This document shows positions 27,400 through 37,020 of a stretch of DNA of 64,000 nucleotides, piece after piece. The notes below the pieces were generated by a model. That model saw nothing but the letters and a program-made list of their open reading frames with translations. It made no database searches and was not told the DNA's origin. Numbering within the stretch: position 1 is the first letter of the stretch; each line of letters begins with the position of its first letter. A program made the position numbers and the translations under genes. The DNA is taken from the NCBI RefSeq assembly GCF_012927345.1, contig NZ_JABBGJ010000011.1, positions 62,001 through 126,000 on the forward strand, given 5' to 3'. The stretch comes from Paraburkholderia polaris. Its GTDB lineage: Bacteria; Pseudomonadota; Gammaproteobacteria; Burkholderiales; Burkholderiaceae.

Positions 27400-28160
27400 G
27401 CTTCTTTCTTACGTCGCCGAATGTGATTGACCTGGGCGTGAACATCGATCACGTCGCTACGCTGCGCAACGCGCGCGGTACCTCTTACCCCGATCCGATT
27501 CGTGCCGCGTTAATGGCTGAAGAAGCCGGCGCTGACGTGATCACGCTGCATTTGCGTGAGGACCGCCGCCATATCGTCGATGCGGACGTGCGCAAGCTGC
27601 GGCCGCTGTTGAAAACGCGCATGAATCTGGAGTGCGCGGTCACGCAGGAGATGCTCGACATCGCGTGTGAGGTGCAGCCGCACGACACTTGCCTCGTGCC
27701 GGAAAAGCGCCAGGAACTGACGACTGAAGGTGGCCTCGACGTCGCCGGCCAGTTCGAAGCCGTGCGCGCCGCATGCAAGCAACTCGCCGAAGCGAACTCG
27801 CGCGTGTCGCTCTTCATCGATCCGGACGAGACGCAAATCCGCGCCGCACACGAGGCTGGCGCACCGGTGATTGAGCTGCACACGGGCCGCTATGCTGAAG
27901 CGCACGATCCCGCCGAGCAGCAGCGCGAATATGAGCGCGTGGTGCGTGCCGTCGAGTTCGGCGCAACGCTCGGCATCAAGGTCAACGCGGGTCACGGCCT
28001 GCACTACACCAACGTTCAGCAGATCGCCGCGATCGAAGGCATCGTCGAGCTGAATATCGGGCACGCGATCGTCGCGCATGCGATCTTCGCCGGCTGGGAC
28101 AACGCCGTGCGCGAGATGAAGGCGATTATGGTCGCTGCGCGTCTCGGCGCAAGCGCGTAA
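27396..28160 (+). CDS. pdxJ: Pyridoxine 5'-phosphate synthase
   Basis: Condenses 1-deoxyxylulose 5-phosphate and 3-amino-2-oxopropyl phosphate, the last ring-forming step of vitamin B6 synthesis. 254 residues, a TIM barrel with [15 protein letters not shown] at the N-terminus, the Glu/His active-site region [11 protein letters not shown], and [11 protein letters not shown] near the phosphate site. The ATG overlaps the recO stop by 4 bp. The frame stays open upstream, but that part belongs to recO in another frame. Confidence 0.96.
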   Translation: MSFFLTSPNVIDLGVNIDHVATLRNARGTSYPDPIRAALMAEEAGADVITLHLREDRRHIVDADVRKLRPLLKTRMNLECAVTQEMLDIACEVQPHDTCLVPEKRQELTTEGGLDVAGQFEAVRAACKQLAEANSRVSLFIDPDETQIRAAHEAGAPVIELHTGRYAEAHDPAEQQREYERVVRAVEFGATLGIKVNAGHGLHYTNVQQIAAIEGIVELNIGHAIVAHAIFAGWDNAVREMKAIMVAARLGASA

Positions 28161-28176
28161 TACCGCGGCGCCGAAC

Positions 28177-28620
28177 ATGACGATCTACGGCATCGGTACG
28201 GACATCGTTCAGGTCAGCCGCATAGCCGCGGTGATGACACGCACCAACGGCCGCTTCGCCGAGAAGGTGCTTGGCCCGGACGAGCTGCGCGTTTATCACG
28301 CGCGCCACGCGCGTTCGGCGGCGCGTGGACTCGCATTTCTCGCCACGCGGTTCTCGGCCAAAGAAGCATTCTCGAAAGCGATCGGCCTTGGCATGCGCTG
28401 GCCGATGACCTGGCGCGCGCTGCAAACGCTCAACAAGCCGAGCGGCGAGCCGATGGTGGCCGCTTCGGGCGAGCTGGCCGAATGGCTCGACGCGCGCGGC
28501 ATCACGGCGCGCGTGACGATCAGTGACGAACGCGATTACGCCGTGTCGTTCGTGATCGCCGAAACGGGCGAGGTGGCGCGAGGGACGGACTCCCCGCACG
28601 CGCCCGCCCGCGACGAATAA
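28177..28620 (+). CDS. acpS: Holo-ACP synthase
   Basis: Transfers phosphopantetheine from CoA to the Ser of AcpP. 147 residues with the family signatures [10 protein letters not shown] (metal-binding Asp) and [17 protein letters not shown] (catalytic Glu). Slightly longer than the usual 126 residues because of a short C-terminal tail. Follows pdxJ as in E. coli. Its substrate is encoded at 14565. Confidence 0.95.
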   Translation: MTIYGIGTDIVQVSRIAAVMTRTNGRFAEKVLGPDELRVYHARHARSAARGLAFLATRFSAKEAFSKAIGLGMRWPMTWRALQTLNKPSGEPMVAASGELAEWLDARGITARVTISDERDYAVSFVIAETGEVARGTDSPHAPARDE

Positions 28621-28691
28621 AAAAATATCCTGAACGCGGCGCACGTCGGCCGCGTCTCTCTTTGCACCAGGCTTTTTTCCAGCGGAATTCA

Positions 28692-29720
28692 ATGAAAACC
28701 ACTCCCGGACCGGTCATGCTCGACGTGGTCGGCAAAACGCTGAACAACGACGATAAACGCCGCCTTTCCCATCCGATGACCGGCGGCGTGATCCTGTTCG
28801 CGCGCCATTACGAGAGCCGCGCGCAATTGATCGCGCTGACCGATTCGATCCGCGCGATTCGAGACGATTTGCTGATTGCCGTCGACCACGAAGGCGGCCG
28901 CGTACAGCGCTTTCGCACCGACGGCTTCACGGTGCTGCCGGCGATGGGCAAGCTTGGCACGCTGTGGGACAGCGACGTGCTGCACGCCACCAAGGTGACG
29001 ACCGCGGTCGGCTATATCCTCGCGGCCGAATTGCGCGCGTGCGGCATCGACATGAGTTTTACGCCGGTGCTCGATCTGAATTATGGCCAGTCGCAGGTGA
29101 TCGGCGATCGCTCGTTCCATCGCGATCCGCGCGTCGTGGCCTTGCTGGCCAAGAGCCTTAATCACGGCCTCGCATTGGCCGGCATGAGCAATTGCGGCAA
29201 GCATTTTCCGGGGCACGGCTTCGCGCACGCGGACTCGCACGTTGCGATGCCAGTCGACGACCGTTCGCTCGACGAGATTCTGCGCGAGGACGTGGCGCCG
29301 TACGACTGGCTCGGTGTGTCGCTTGGGGCCGTGCTGCCCGCACATGTGGTTTATCCACAGGTCGACTCAAAGCCGGCGGGCTTTTCGCGTGTCTGGCTGC
29401 AGGACATCCTGCGAAAGAAATTGCGCTTCGAGGGCGCGGTCTTCAGCGACGATCTCTCGATGGAAGCCGCGCGCCAGGGCGGTACGCTGACGGAAGGCGC
29501 GAGCGCCGCGCTGGAGGCCGGTTGCGACATGGTGCTGATCTGCAATCAGCCGGACGAAGCAGAAAAGGTGCTGGACGCGCTGCGCTTCAAGCCGTCGAAG
29601 GAGTCGCAGCAGCGGCTTAAGCGCATGCGCCCGCGTGGCAAGGCGCTGAAGTGGAGCAAACTGGTTGCCGAGCCGCAGTATCTGCAGGCGCAGGCCTTGT
29701 TACGCAGCGCGTTTGCATGA
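28692..29720 (+). CDS. nagZ: Beta-N-acetylhexosaminidase NagZ
   Basis: Cytoplasmic glycosidase of peptidoglycan recycling that removes GlcNAc from anhydromuropeptides. 342-residue GH3 protein. KHFPGHGFAHADSH carries the catalytic His/Asp region and FSDDLSMEAAR the nucleophile Asp. Start at ATG 28692 giving MKTTPGPVMLDVVG. Last gene before the convergent response regulator. Confidence 0.95.
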   Translation: MKTTPGPVMLDVVGKTLNNDDKRRLSHPMTGGVILFARHYESRAQLIALTDSIRAIRDDLLIAVDHEGGRVQRFRTDGFTVLPAMGKLGTLWDSDVLHATKVTTAVGYILAAELRACGIDMSFTPVLDLNYGQSQVIGDRSFHRDPRVVALLAKSLNHGLALAGMSNCGKHFPGHGFAHADSHVAMPVDDRSLDEILREDVAPYDWLGVSLGAVLPAHVVYPQVDSKPAGFSRVWLQDILRKKLRFEGAVFSDDLSMEAARQGGTLTEGASAALEAGCDMVLICNQPDEAEKVLDALRFKPSKESQQRLKRMRPRGKALKWSKLVAEPQYLQAQALLRSAFA

Positions 29721-29777
29721 GCAACCGGTAGCAACCGGGTAATAGCGGATCAGCGACTCAAGCGTTTGCATCGAGCA

Positions 29778-29808
29778 AAAAAACGGCGCCTTTTTCAGGC
29801 GCCGTTTT
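29778..29808. terminator. Bidirectional terminator between nagZ and the response regulator
   Basis: Stem AACGGCGCCT/AGGCGCCGTT with a short loop, an A run before it and a T run after it. It serves the converging genes on both sides. Confidence 0.85.
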
Positions 29809-29848
29809 CTATTCAAGCCTGGCCTGCCGTGAAGACGGCCTCACCCGG

Positions 29849-31231
29849 TCAGTTCAACCGCATCCGTTGCAGCTTGTTGTACAGCGTCTTCGGACTGATC
29901 CCTAGCAGCGATGCCGCGCGATGGCGTGTGCCGCCGACTGCATCGAGCGTCGCGCGGATGAGCATTTCCTCGACGTCCGCGAGTGGCGTGCCGACGGTGA
30001 CCTGCACGCGGCTGCCGTTCAGATCGCGCCCGTTCGCCGAGCCTGCCTCATCGGCACGCAGCGTTTCCAGCACGTCGCCCGACGCGTGATACGCCCGGCG
30101 CACGCGATCCTGTAACTCGCGCACATTGCCCGGCCACTCGTACGAAAGACACTCGCGCAAGAAGTTTGGCCCGATCTGCTTGGCCGCTTCCGACGTGCCG
30201 CGCGCGGTCGCCTCGTGATTCAGTTCATCGACGACGGCCTGCGCGATCAGCGCCGGATCGTCGCCGCGCTCGCGTAAAGGCGGCAGTGTTATCGCGGCCG
30301 CTTCGAGACGCAGCGCGAGGTCTTCGTGCAGGCTGCCGTCGGCGACCGCCACGCGTGGGTTTTTGCGCGTCGAGGCGATTAGCCGGAAGTCTGTCGCTAC
30401 CTGATTCGTGCCGCCGACCCGCATGAAGGTCTGCGAGTCGAGGGCGCGCAGCAGTGCTTCCTGCTGAGCGCGCGGCAGTTCGGCGATTTCGTCGATGAAC
30501 AGCGTGCCGCCGCTGGCCTGCTCAAACAGGCCCTGCTCGCGCTGCTCGGCACCGCTGAACGCGCCGCGTTCGTGGCCGAATAGCAGGCTGTCGAGCGAGC
30601 GATGCGCCGCGGCGCTGCCTGCGCTCCGGCAATCGAAGGTGACGAACGGTCCTTTGCGGCGCCGGCTCATGCCGTGCAGCGTGCGCGCGGCGATCTGCTT
30701 GCCCGTGCCGGCTTCGCCGGAAATCAGCACGGCCGCTTCGGTGGGCGCGATATGTTCGATCGTGTCGTACACATGCTGGAGCGCACCGCTGCGGCCCAGT
30801 AACGAGCCGAAACGACCGAGTTGACGCAGCGACGCGCGCAGCGTCTGGACTTCTTCGGTCAGCTCGTACGGACGCGGAATCCGGGCGAGCAGACTACGCA
30901 AGCGCGGGATATTGACCGGTTTGAGCAGGTAGTCCCAAATGCCGTGCCGCAGACCCTCGATCGCGCTCTCGACCGTTGCGTTGCCAGTCATCACGATCAC
31001 AGGCAAGGCGCCGCCGGGCGGGTGCGCGGGCAGGTGCTGCAGCACATCGAGCCCGCTGCCGTCCGGCAGGTTCAGGTCGACCAGCACGACGTCAGGAATG
31101 AAGCGCGTCAGCGCCGCCCGGGCCTCCGCGATGGTGGTCGCGGTGTCGACGGAGAAGCCGTCGGCGGCGAGGATGGCGGACAGGCCTGACAGGCTATTGG
31201 GATCGTCTTCAACAATCAGGGCATGTGGCAT
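29849..31231 (-). CDS. Sigma-54-dependent response regulator, NtrC family
   Basis: 460 residues. Receiver domain 1-120: acidic pair Asp9/Asp10, phospho-acceptor Asp52 in LVDLNLPDG, Lys in LLKPVN. AAA+ domain about 145-375: Walker A GEAGTGKQ (about 172), sigma-54 contact loop GAFSGA (about 223) where most activators have GAFTGA, Walker B TLFIDEI, and PPLRERGDD. Fis-type helix-turn-helix at the end (RHRAASLLGISPKTLYNKL). The sensor segment DCRS replaces the more usual NCAA, and several AAA+ positions diverge. No histidine kinase gene is adjacent. The csbD gene just upstream has a -24/-12 promoter, so it is a likely target. Confidence 0.9.
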   Translation of the reverse strand: MPHALIVEDDPNSLSGLSAILAADGFSVDTATTIAEARAALTRFIPDVVLVDLNLPDGSGLDVLQHLPAHPPGGALPVIVMTGNATVESAIEGLRHGIWDYLLKPVNIPRLRSLLARIPRPYELTEEVQTLRASLRQLGRFGSLLGRSGALQHVYDTIEHIAPTEAAVLISGEAGTGKQIAARTLHGMSRRRKGPFVTFDCRSAGSAAAHRSLDSLLFGHERGAFSGAEQREQGLFEQASGGTLFIDEIAELPRAQQEALLRALDSQTFMRVGGTNQVATDFRLIASTRKNPRVAVADGSLHEDLALRLEAAAITLPPLRERGDDPALIAQAVVDELNHEATARGTSEAAKQIGPNFLRECLSYEWPGNVRELQDRVRRAYHASGDVLETLRADEAGSANGRDLNGSRVQVTVGTPLADVEEMLIRATLDAVGGTRHRAASLLGISPKTLYNKLQRMRLN

Positions 31232-31553
31232 GGCGAGCGCTATTTTTTAGATGGACGGAATACCCGATAAGCCGCGCTGGTACTCTGGCACGCGACACGG
31301 GCGCGATGGCTGGCCGGTACTGCCGGTCGAACGCCGTACCGCGCGGGCAGTGCCTGCCGCGGCGGCGGGACAGCCGCGGGCCAATTGGCATGGACGCAGC
31401 GCAGGTCGTGGAACACGACGTGCACGCGGAACTCGGGCGATTCGACTCACGTAGTTCTGGTCCTTTGCTTTTCATTGGATACCTGCCCCCAAGCGATGTA
31501 ACGCGTAGGGGCGCGCACCTATATTTCCTTCATTCGACCGGTCAGTCGACCGG
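31232..31553. other. Gap between csbD and the response regulator
   Basis: 322 bp with no supportable gene; open frames here lack ribosome-binding sites and protein-like composition. The csbD-proximal end has a perfect tandem duplication of a 12-mer, TCGACCGGTCAG, at 31534-31545 and 31546-31557, whose core GACCGGTC is a palindrome and whose second copy runs into the csbD stop. No terminator or promoter could be identified. Confidence 0.5.
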
Positions 31554-31760
31554 TCAGAAATCCCGGTTGCTGTCGAAGAAGCGTCGTACCTCAAGCTCCG
31601 CTTGCTCGCGAGTCCTACCGTAACGCTCCTGGATCAGCCCGGTCAGCTTGTCGACGCGGCCTTCCGCCTTGGTCAGCTCGTCGTCAGTCAATTCACCCCA
31701 TGCTGTCTTGGCCCTACCGACCATTTGCTTCCACTTGCCTTCAGCGATGTCATTGTTCAT
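31554..31760 (-). CDS. csbD: CsbD family stress protein
   Basis: 68-residue hydrophilic CsbD-like protein, MNNDIAEGKWKQMVGRAKTA followed by WGELTDDELTKAEGR and LTGLIQERYG, the standard helical core. The family is induced by general stress in many bacteria, but its molecular role is not known. A GGAG ribosome-binding site lies about 8 bp upstream. A -24/-12 sequence at 31813-31829 places the transcription start about 40 bp before the ATG, and the adjacent sigma-54 activator is read in the same direction. Confidence 0.9.
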   Translation of the reverse strand: MNNDIAEGKWKQMVGRAKTAWGELTDDELTKAEGRVDKLTGLIQERYGRTREQAELEVRRFFDSNRDF

Positions 31761-31812
31761 AGCGCATCTCCGGAGTTGGGAAATAAAGCCTTATCGGCCT
31801 GTACCCAGCAGA

Positions 31813-31829
31813 AGCATGGACTGTGCCAA
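31813..31829 (-). promoter_or_regulatory. Sigma-54 (-24/-12) promoter of csbD
   Basis: On the minus strand the sequence is TTGGCACAGTCCATGCT. The -24 GG and the -12 GC are 12 bp apart as required, and only one of the well-conserved positions (A for T in the TTGC box) deviates. It points at csbD with about 42 bp to the start codon. Confidence 0.65.
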
Positions 31830-31954
31830 AGTCAATTACTTAAGCTTATCAATGGTTTGTTTCACGCAAGGCGGGAAGGCAAGCGCAACGGACAGGCATT
31901 TTTGAGAAGCGGCCGGTAAAGATTTCCACAACCATACACGGTGGCGCAAAAAAG

Positions 31955-31982
31955 AAAAAGCGCCCAAAGCGGGCGCTTTTTT
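31955..31982 (-). terminator. Rho-independent terminator after efp
   Basis: Stem AGCGCCC/GGGCGCT with flanking A and T runs, about 60 bp past the efp stop. It could work on both strands. Confidence 0.8.
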
Positions 31983-32040
31983 GCCATTTATTTTTCGCTG
32001 CGCCGGACTTGCTCCGGTGCAGGATTCAGGCTGCAGTCGC

Positions 32041-32598
32041 TTAGGCGCGGCTGCGGTACTCGTGCGTACGCGTGTCGATTTCGATCTTGTCGCCGATGTT
32101 GCAGAAGAGCGGCACTTGCAGTTCGAAACCGGTGGTCAGCTTGGCGTTCTTCAACACCTTGCCCGACGACGTATCGCCCTTGACTGCCGGTTCCGTGTAG
32201 ATGATTTCACGGACCAGCGTGGTCGGCAGTTCGACCGAGATGGCTTTCTCGTTGTAGAACACGACTTCGCAAGCCATGCCGTCTTCGAGGTAATGGAGGG
32301 CGTCGCCCATCATTTCGCCTTCGACTTCGAACTGGTTGTAGTCAGCGTCCATGAACACGTACATCGGGTCAGCGAAGTACGAGTACGTGACTTCCTTGCG
32401 CTCCAGCACGACGACGTCGAACTTGTCGTCTGCCTTGTACACGCTTTCCATGCCTGCGCCGGTCAGCAGGTTCTTGAACTTCATCTTGACGACGGCGGAG
32501 TTGCGGCCCGATTTGTTGTATTCGGCCTTTTGCACGACCATCGCGTCTGCGCCGATCATTACTACGTTGCCGGTGCGGAGTTCCTGTGCGGTCTTCAT
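32041..32598 (-). CDS. efp: Elongation factor P (Arg32 type)
   Basis: 185 residues, relieves ribosome stalling at polyproline. KOW-like N-domain and two OB domains are intact, ending YRSRA. The tip residue is Arg32 (KSGRNSA), not the Lys34 of E. coli. This is the subfamily activated by arginine rhamnosylation by EarP, which is encoded just upstream on the same strand. The two genes are separated by 497 bp, so efp probably has its own promoter. Confidence 0.97.
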   Translation of the reverse strand: MKTAQELRTGNVVMIGADAMVVQKAEYNKSGRNSAVVKMKFKNLLTGAGMESVYKADDKFDVVVLERKEVTYSYFADPMYVFMDADYNQFEVEGEMMGDALHYLEDGMACEVVFYNEKAISVELPTTLVREIIYTEPAVKGDTSSGKVLKNAKLTTGFELQVPLFCNIGDKIEIDTRTHEYRSRA

Positions 32599-33095
32599 AA
32601 AACTGTCCTGTACGAAATAAGTAGCTTCAACTTTTGCTCAACGGCATACGGCGCAAGCGGCTTCGTTGCTCCTCGCACCAGGCGCGGCGCCGCTTGGGAG
32701 CGGCACCTGCCGGGGCGATGCGTGGAGCGCGGCCGCTTTGCCGCGATGACCCGCGGTGAGGCTGCAAATCTGCAACCCCTGCAATCCGTTACCTGCTTTT
32801 ACCCTGTTCGGGCGTGATCACGAGTGGCGCCGATCGACAGGATGCGTCCCTTTTTTGGCATTGCGCAACTCCACTACCAAGCTGAGGGCGGGTCATGCAT
32901 CTTTCGATGCCGGGTTCGCCGAGACCAAGCGGATTGGCCTGCTGGGTTTGCCTCGCGAGTCGGTCTGGTCAGTCAGTCTGCGAATTTGCCAGATGAGCGC
33001 CAGATGAGTTTGCAAGGCGAGTTTGCAAGACGAGATTACAAGGACTACTCGCTGCGATCGGGCCGCGCTTGCGTCGTCGGCCGTTGGATAACCGC
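32599..33095. other. earP-efp intergenic region
   Basis: 497 bp without a supportable gene. Near the earP end there is an imperfect tandem repeat, GCCAGATGAG twice at about 32988-33006 and GAGTTTGCAAG(G/A)CGAG twice at about 33004-33033. The part next to efp has AT-rich bases (about 32605-32640) where an efp promoter could lie, but I cannot fix its -10 and -35. Confidence 0.4.
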
Positions 33096-34289
33096 TTATT
33101 TTAACTGAGTTTTTGCGAACAAGGCCAGATTTCCGGCGAGGTCGCCTACTTGGGCCAGTTCGCCGGCCCATTCGGCCGCGCGCTGCTTCAGCGTCGCACG
33201 GTGGCGCTGGAATTCCGCCCAGTCTGGCCGGCCGGCGCCGTTCCATGCGTGCCAGAAGCGCGCGAGGGCGTCCCGCGCGTCGCTGGGTAGGGTACGGGCG
33301 TAGTGGGCGAGCGCGGCGTCGAGCTTCGGCAGATGGGCGTCGTCGGCTTGGGGGTAGATGTGCCAGACAAAGGGTTTGGCGGCCCATTGGGCGCGTACGA
33401 ACGAATCTTCGCCGCGCACGAAGTTGATGTCGCTGGCCCACAGCAGCGTGTCGTAACCCGGTTGCTCCGTAAAGGCGAGCGCGTGGACGCTGAGACCGCC
33501 GCGCTCGGCGTGCGAACCGGCGGCGAGCGAAGGCAGGCCGAAAAAGCGCGCGACCGCACCCGAAATGCGGCCTTCCGGTACCAGCAGAACGACCGGTTCG
33601 GCGCTGTCGCGCCATTGTTCGAGCAGGCTGTCGACGGCAGGGTTTTCGTAGGCGAACAATGAGACGACCGTGGCCGCAGCGTGTGGCGGCGCGCGGCCGG
33701 TGGTTTTCAGCCACCACGCTGCGCGCGCCGGTTGCGACGCCTCGAAGGCCATGCGCGCGGTGTCGAGATACCGTTCCTTCAGTACGCCGCCGGTGCCGGG
33801 GCCGAGTCCCGGGAAAAAGAAAGTCTTGGTCAGCGGGTAGCGTGGATGCGGCGATGGCCGCAGATGGAAATCCGCCACCCAGTCTTCGGCGCTGAGATAT
33901 TCGAGGTTGAACCAGACCGGCGCGGGCTCGCGCCGCGCCATCGCGGCGACGTAGATCGGCGGCAACTCGCAGGCGAATGCCTCGATCACGACGTCAGCCA
34001 CTTCGAGCGTATCGCCTGCGTGGGCCGGCTCGTGCCAGTGTTCGATGACGATGCCGTCGACCGCCTGGCGCGCGCGATCCAGCGCGAGCGATGGGCACAA
34101 TTTCTGGAACGCATGCAGGTCGTCGACGAACACGCGCACCTGCCAACCGTGCTCGCTCGCCAGTTGGCGCGCGAGGCGCCAGCACACGCCGATGTCGCCG
34201 AAATTGTCGATTACCGCGCAAAAGATATCGCAGGCGATCGCTGTGGGTGCGGCGACGGGTTGTTCGGAAGACGGCGTGGCGGAGGACAT
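33096..34289 (-). CDS. earP: EF-P arginine rhamnosyltransferase EarP
   Basis: Transfers rhamnose from dTDP-rhamnose to Arg32 of EF-P. 397 residues. The N-terminal signature CDIFCAVIDNFGDIGVCWRL contains the catalytic Asp of this inverting GT104 family, followed by two Rossmann-like halves. NFVRGEDSFVRAQWA is the conserved C-terminal nucleotide-sugar site. Divergent from uvrC. It lies upstream of efp in the order typical of Burkholderia, Neisseria and Pseudomonas relatives. Confidence 0.95.
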   Translation of the reverse strand: MSSATPSSEQPVAAPTAIACDIFCAVIDNFGDIGVCWRLARQLASEHGWQVRVFVDDLHAFQKLCPSLALDRARQAVDGIVIEHWHEPAHAGDTLEVADVVIEAFACELPPIYVAAMARREPAPVWFNLEYLSAEDWVADFHLRPSPHPRYPLTKTFFFPGLGPGTGGVLKERYLDTARMAFEASQPARAAWWLKTTGRAPPHAAATVVSLFAYENPAVDSLLEQWRDSAEPVVLLVPEGRISGAVARFFGLPSLAAGSHAERGGLSVHALAFTEQPGYDTLLWASDINFVRGEDSFVRAQWAAKPFVWHIYPQADDAHLPKLDAALAHYARTLPSDARDALARFWHAWNGAGRPDWAEFQRHRATLKQRAAEWAGELAQVGDLAGNLALFAKTQLK

Positions 34290-34559
34290 AGTGGCGTGGG
34301 GTCGCAGAGTGGAACGGGTGGCGTGATTGGGTTCTGCAAGGGCCTTGCTGTCGGGCGATGCAATCAGGTTCAGCCGCTGGCGTGCGCCGCTCTATTGCGC
34401 CATTCGAGGCAACAGGGTTCGACCGCGCGCGGAATGCTCTAAACTGGCGATTCTAAAGCACTCATCCGCGGTTCCGCGCCAGGTGACCACTGGGTGACCA
34501 CTCAGCGCGCAGCGCGCGGGCAGAGGCTTCGCGACACTGTCCCAGCCAACCGATTCTGC

Positions 34560-36788
34560 ATGACCGAACCCGAAGCAACCGACGTTTTCGAGCCGAAGAA
34601 AGTGCTCGCCCAATTGCCGCATCTGCCCGGCGTCTATCGCTATTACGATACGCAGGGCGCCGTGCTTTACGTGGGCAAGGCGCGCGATCTCAAGAAGCGC
34701 GTCTCGAGCTACTTCACAAAGACGCAACTGTCGCCGCGTATCGCGATGATGGTGACGCGCATCGCGCGCATCGAGACGACCGTCACGCGTTCCGAGGCCG
34801 AAGCGCTGCTGCTTGAAAACAATCTGATCAAGGCGCTGGCGCCGCGTTACAACATTCTGTTTCGCGATGACAAGTCGTATCCCTATCTCAAGCTGACCGG
34901 CCACAAGTTTCCGCGCATGGCGTATTACCGCGGCTCGGTGGATCGCAAGAACCAGTACTTCGGTCCGTTCCCGAGTGCGTGGGCGGTGCGCGAGAGCATC
35001 CAGATCCTGCAGCGCGTGTTCCAGTTGCGCACGTGTGAAGATTCCGTGTTCAACAACCGCACCCGGCCGTGTCTGCTGCATCAGATCGGCCGCTGCACGG
35101 CGCCGTGCGTCGCGGCGATTAGCGAAGAGGATTACGCACGCGATGTCGCCAATGCGTCGCGCTTTCTGCTCGGCCGGCAGGGCGAGGTGATGAAGGAGCT
35201 CGAGCAGAAAATGCACGCGTTCGCGAGCGAGCTGAAGTTCGAGCAGGCCGCAGCGGTGCGCAATCAGATGAGTTCGCTGTCGACGGTGCTGCATCAGCAG
35301 GCGATCGAAGTCGGCGGCGATAGCGACGTGGATATTCTCGCGGTCGTCGCGCTCGGCGGGCGCGTGTGCGTGAATCTCGCGATGGTGCGCGGCGGACGGC
35401 ATCTGGGCGATAAGGCGTATTTTCCGGCGCATGTGGAAAGCGCCTTGACGGTCGGCGAGGGCGGGCTTGAAGACGGCGGCGACGATGAGTTGTCGGTCGA
35501 TGTCGCGGGCGGCGCAGCTTCTGTATCTGACGGGGCCGCAACTGGGGCGAACGCATCGTCCGATGCAACCGACGCCCTTGCAATCGCTGCGGAGATGCCG
35601 TCCGAAGAGGAGGGTGACGAGGCAGACGCTGCTGTCGATGCGGAAGATGAAGAGGATGATGCGGCCGACTCCGACTCCGACTCCGACTCCGAGTCTGAAG
35701 CCGAACCTTCGGCGCCACGCAAAGGCCGTGCGACCTCTGGCGGCATCGAATCTGAAGTCCTGGAGGCGTTCATCGCGCAGCACTACATCGGCAATCGCGT
35801 CCCGCCGGTGCTCGTGGTCAGCCACGCACCGGCCACGCGCGAACTGGTCGACGTGCTGATCGAACAGGCTGGCCACAAGGTGACGGTGCTGCGCCAGCCG
35901 CAAGGTCAACGGCGCGCATGGCTTGCGATGGCCGAGCAGAATGCGCGGCTCGCGCTCGCGCGCCTGCTCTCGGAACAAGGCTCGCAGCAGGCCCGCACGC
36001 GCGCGCTCACCGACACGCTCGGCATGGAGTGCGACGACCTCGCGCATCTGCGTATCGAGTGCTTCGACATCAGCCACACGATGGGCGAGGCGACGCAGGC
36101 GTCGTGCGTGGTGTATCACCATCACAAGATGCAGTCGTCCGAATACCGCCGCTACAACATCACCGGCATCACTCCGGGCGACGACTACGCGGCGATGCGT
36201 CAGGTGCTCACGCGCCGCTACGAAAAGATGGTCGCGCAAGCGGCTGCGAACGCCGCCGACGAAGCCGCCGAATTGCAAACCGACGCGGCCGCGGACTCGT
36301 CGCTCGCAGCGGATGCCGCGGAGCCGGCCGCGGCTGGCGGCATCCTGCCGACCATCGTGTTGATCGACGGCGGCAAGGGGCAGGTCGAAATCGCGCGCCA
36401 GGTGTTCACCGAACTGGGTCTGGATACTGGCATGCTGGTCGGTGTCGCGAAGGGCGAGGGACGCAAGGTCGGTCTGGAAACCTTGATTTTCGCGGACGGC
36501 CGCGCGGCGCTCGAACTCGGCAAGGAGAGCGCGGCGCTGATGCTGGTCGCGCAAATCCGTGACGAGGCGCACCGTTTCGCCATCACCGGCATGCGCGCAA
36601 AGCGCGGCAAGACACGCCAGACTTCGCGACTCGAAGAGCTCGAAGGGGTGGGTGCGAAGCGGCGTCAGCGGCTGTTGGCGCGCTTCGGCGGCCTGCGTGG
36701 GGTGGTCGCGGCAAGCGTCGAGGATCTGGCGAGCGTCGAAGGGATTTCGCAGGCGCTGGCCGAGCAGATCTACCGGCAGTTGCACTGA
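34560..36788 (+). CDS. uvrC: UvrABC endonuclease subunit C with acidic insertion
   Basis: Makes both incisions in nucleotide excision repair. 742 residues against about 610 in E. coli. GIY-YIG nuclease (about 20-100, [20 protein letters not shown]), UVR motif binding UvrB (about 215-250), RNase H-like nuclease ([17 protein letters not shown] and LIDGGKGQ) and a tandem helix-hairpin-helix end ([33 protein letters not shown]). The extra length is two inserts: about 300-398, Asp/Glu/Ser/Ala-rich and encoded partly by a (GACTCC)4 repeat at 35667-35690; and about 555-595, Ala/Glu/Asp-rich, within the second nuclease domain. Followed by pgsA and tRNA-Gly/Cys as in E. coli. Confidence 0.95.
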   Translation: MTEPEATDVFEPKKVLAQLPHLPGVYRYYDTQGAVLYVGKARDLKKRVSSYFTKTQLSPRIAMMVTRIARIETTVTRSEAEALLLENNLIKALAPRYNILFRDDKSYPYLKLTGHKFPRMAYYRGSVDRKNQYFGPFPSAWAVRESIQILQRVFQLRTCEDSVFNNRTRPCLLHQIGRCTAPCVAAISEEDYARDVANASRFLLGRQGEVMKELEQKMHAFASELKFEQAAAVRNQMSSLSTVLHQQAIEVGGDSDVDILAVVALGGRVCVNLAMVRGGRHLGDKAYFPAHVESALTVGEGGLEDGGDDELSVDVAGGAASVSDGAATGANASSDATDALAIAAEMPSEEEGDEADAAVDAEDEEDDAADSDSDSDSESEAEPSAPRKGRATSGGIESEVLEAFIAQHYIGNRVPPVLVVSHAPATRELVDVLIEQAGHKVTVLRQPQGQRRAWLAMAEQNARLALARLLSEQGSQQARTRALTDTLGMECDDLAHLRIECFDISHTMGEATQASCVVYHHHKMQSSEYRRYNITGITPGDDYAAMRQVLTRRYEKMVAQAAANAADEAAELQTDAAADSSLAADAAEPAAAGGILPTIVLIDGGKGQVEIARQVFTELGLDTGMLVGVAKGEGRKVGLETLIFADGRAALELGKESAALMLVAQIRDEAHRFAITGMRAKRGKTRQTSRLEELEGVGAKRRQRLLARFGGLRGVVAASVEDLASVEGISQALAEQIYRQLH

Positions 36789-37020
36789 TCGCGGTAGGCC
36801 ACTCTGCCAGAGTACCGACAAGACACCCATCAAAAAGCGACCAGGAAGTGCCTGGCAAGTGGTCGATAGGAGGCGGACAGGCGACGCACGATCTGCCGGC
36901 GGGCGGCTGATAAGCAGTGCTCCGGCATTGCGCGTGCCAGGCCCCGCGCGCCGCTTTGCTTGTGGCAGGCCTTGTGACACGGCACAATTGCATCTCCCTT
37001 GTCAGACGCTGCGCCTGCCC

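Noticed and set aside
35667..35690. (GACTCC)4 considered as a phase-variable promoter repeat
   Set aside because: It lies inside uvrC and its 6-bp unit keeps frame, so it can alter protein length but not switch the gene off.
34392..36980. An 862-codon minus-strand open frame opposite uvrC
   Set aside because: Antisense shadow of a high-GC gene, with no start signal or domain.
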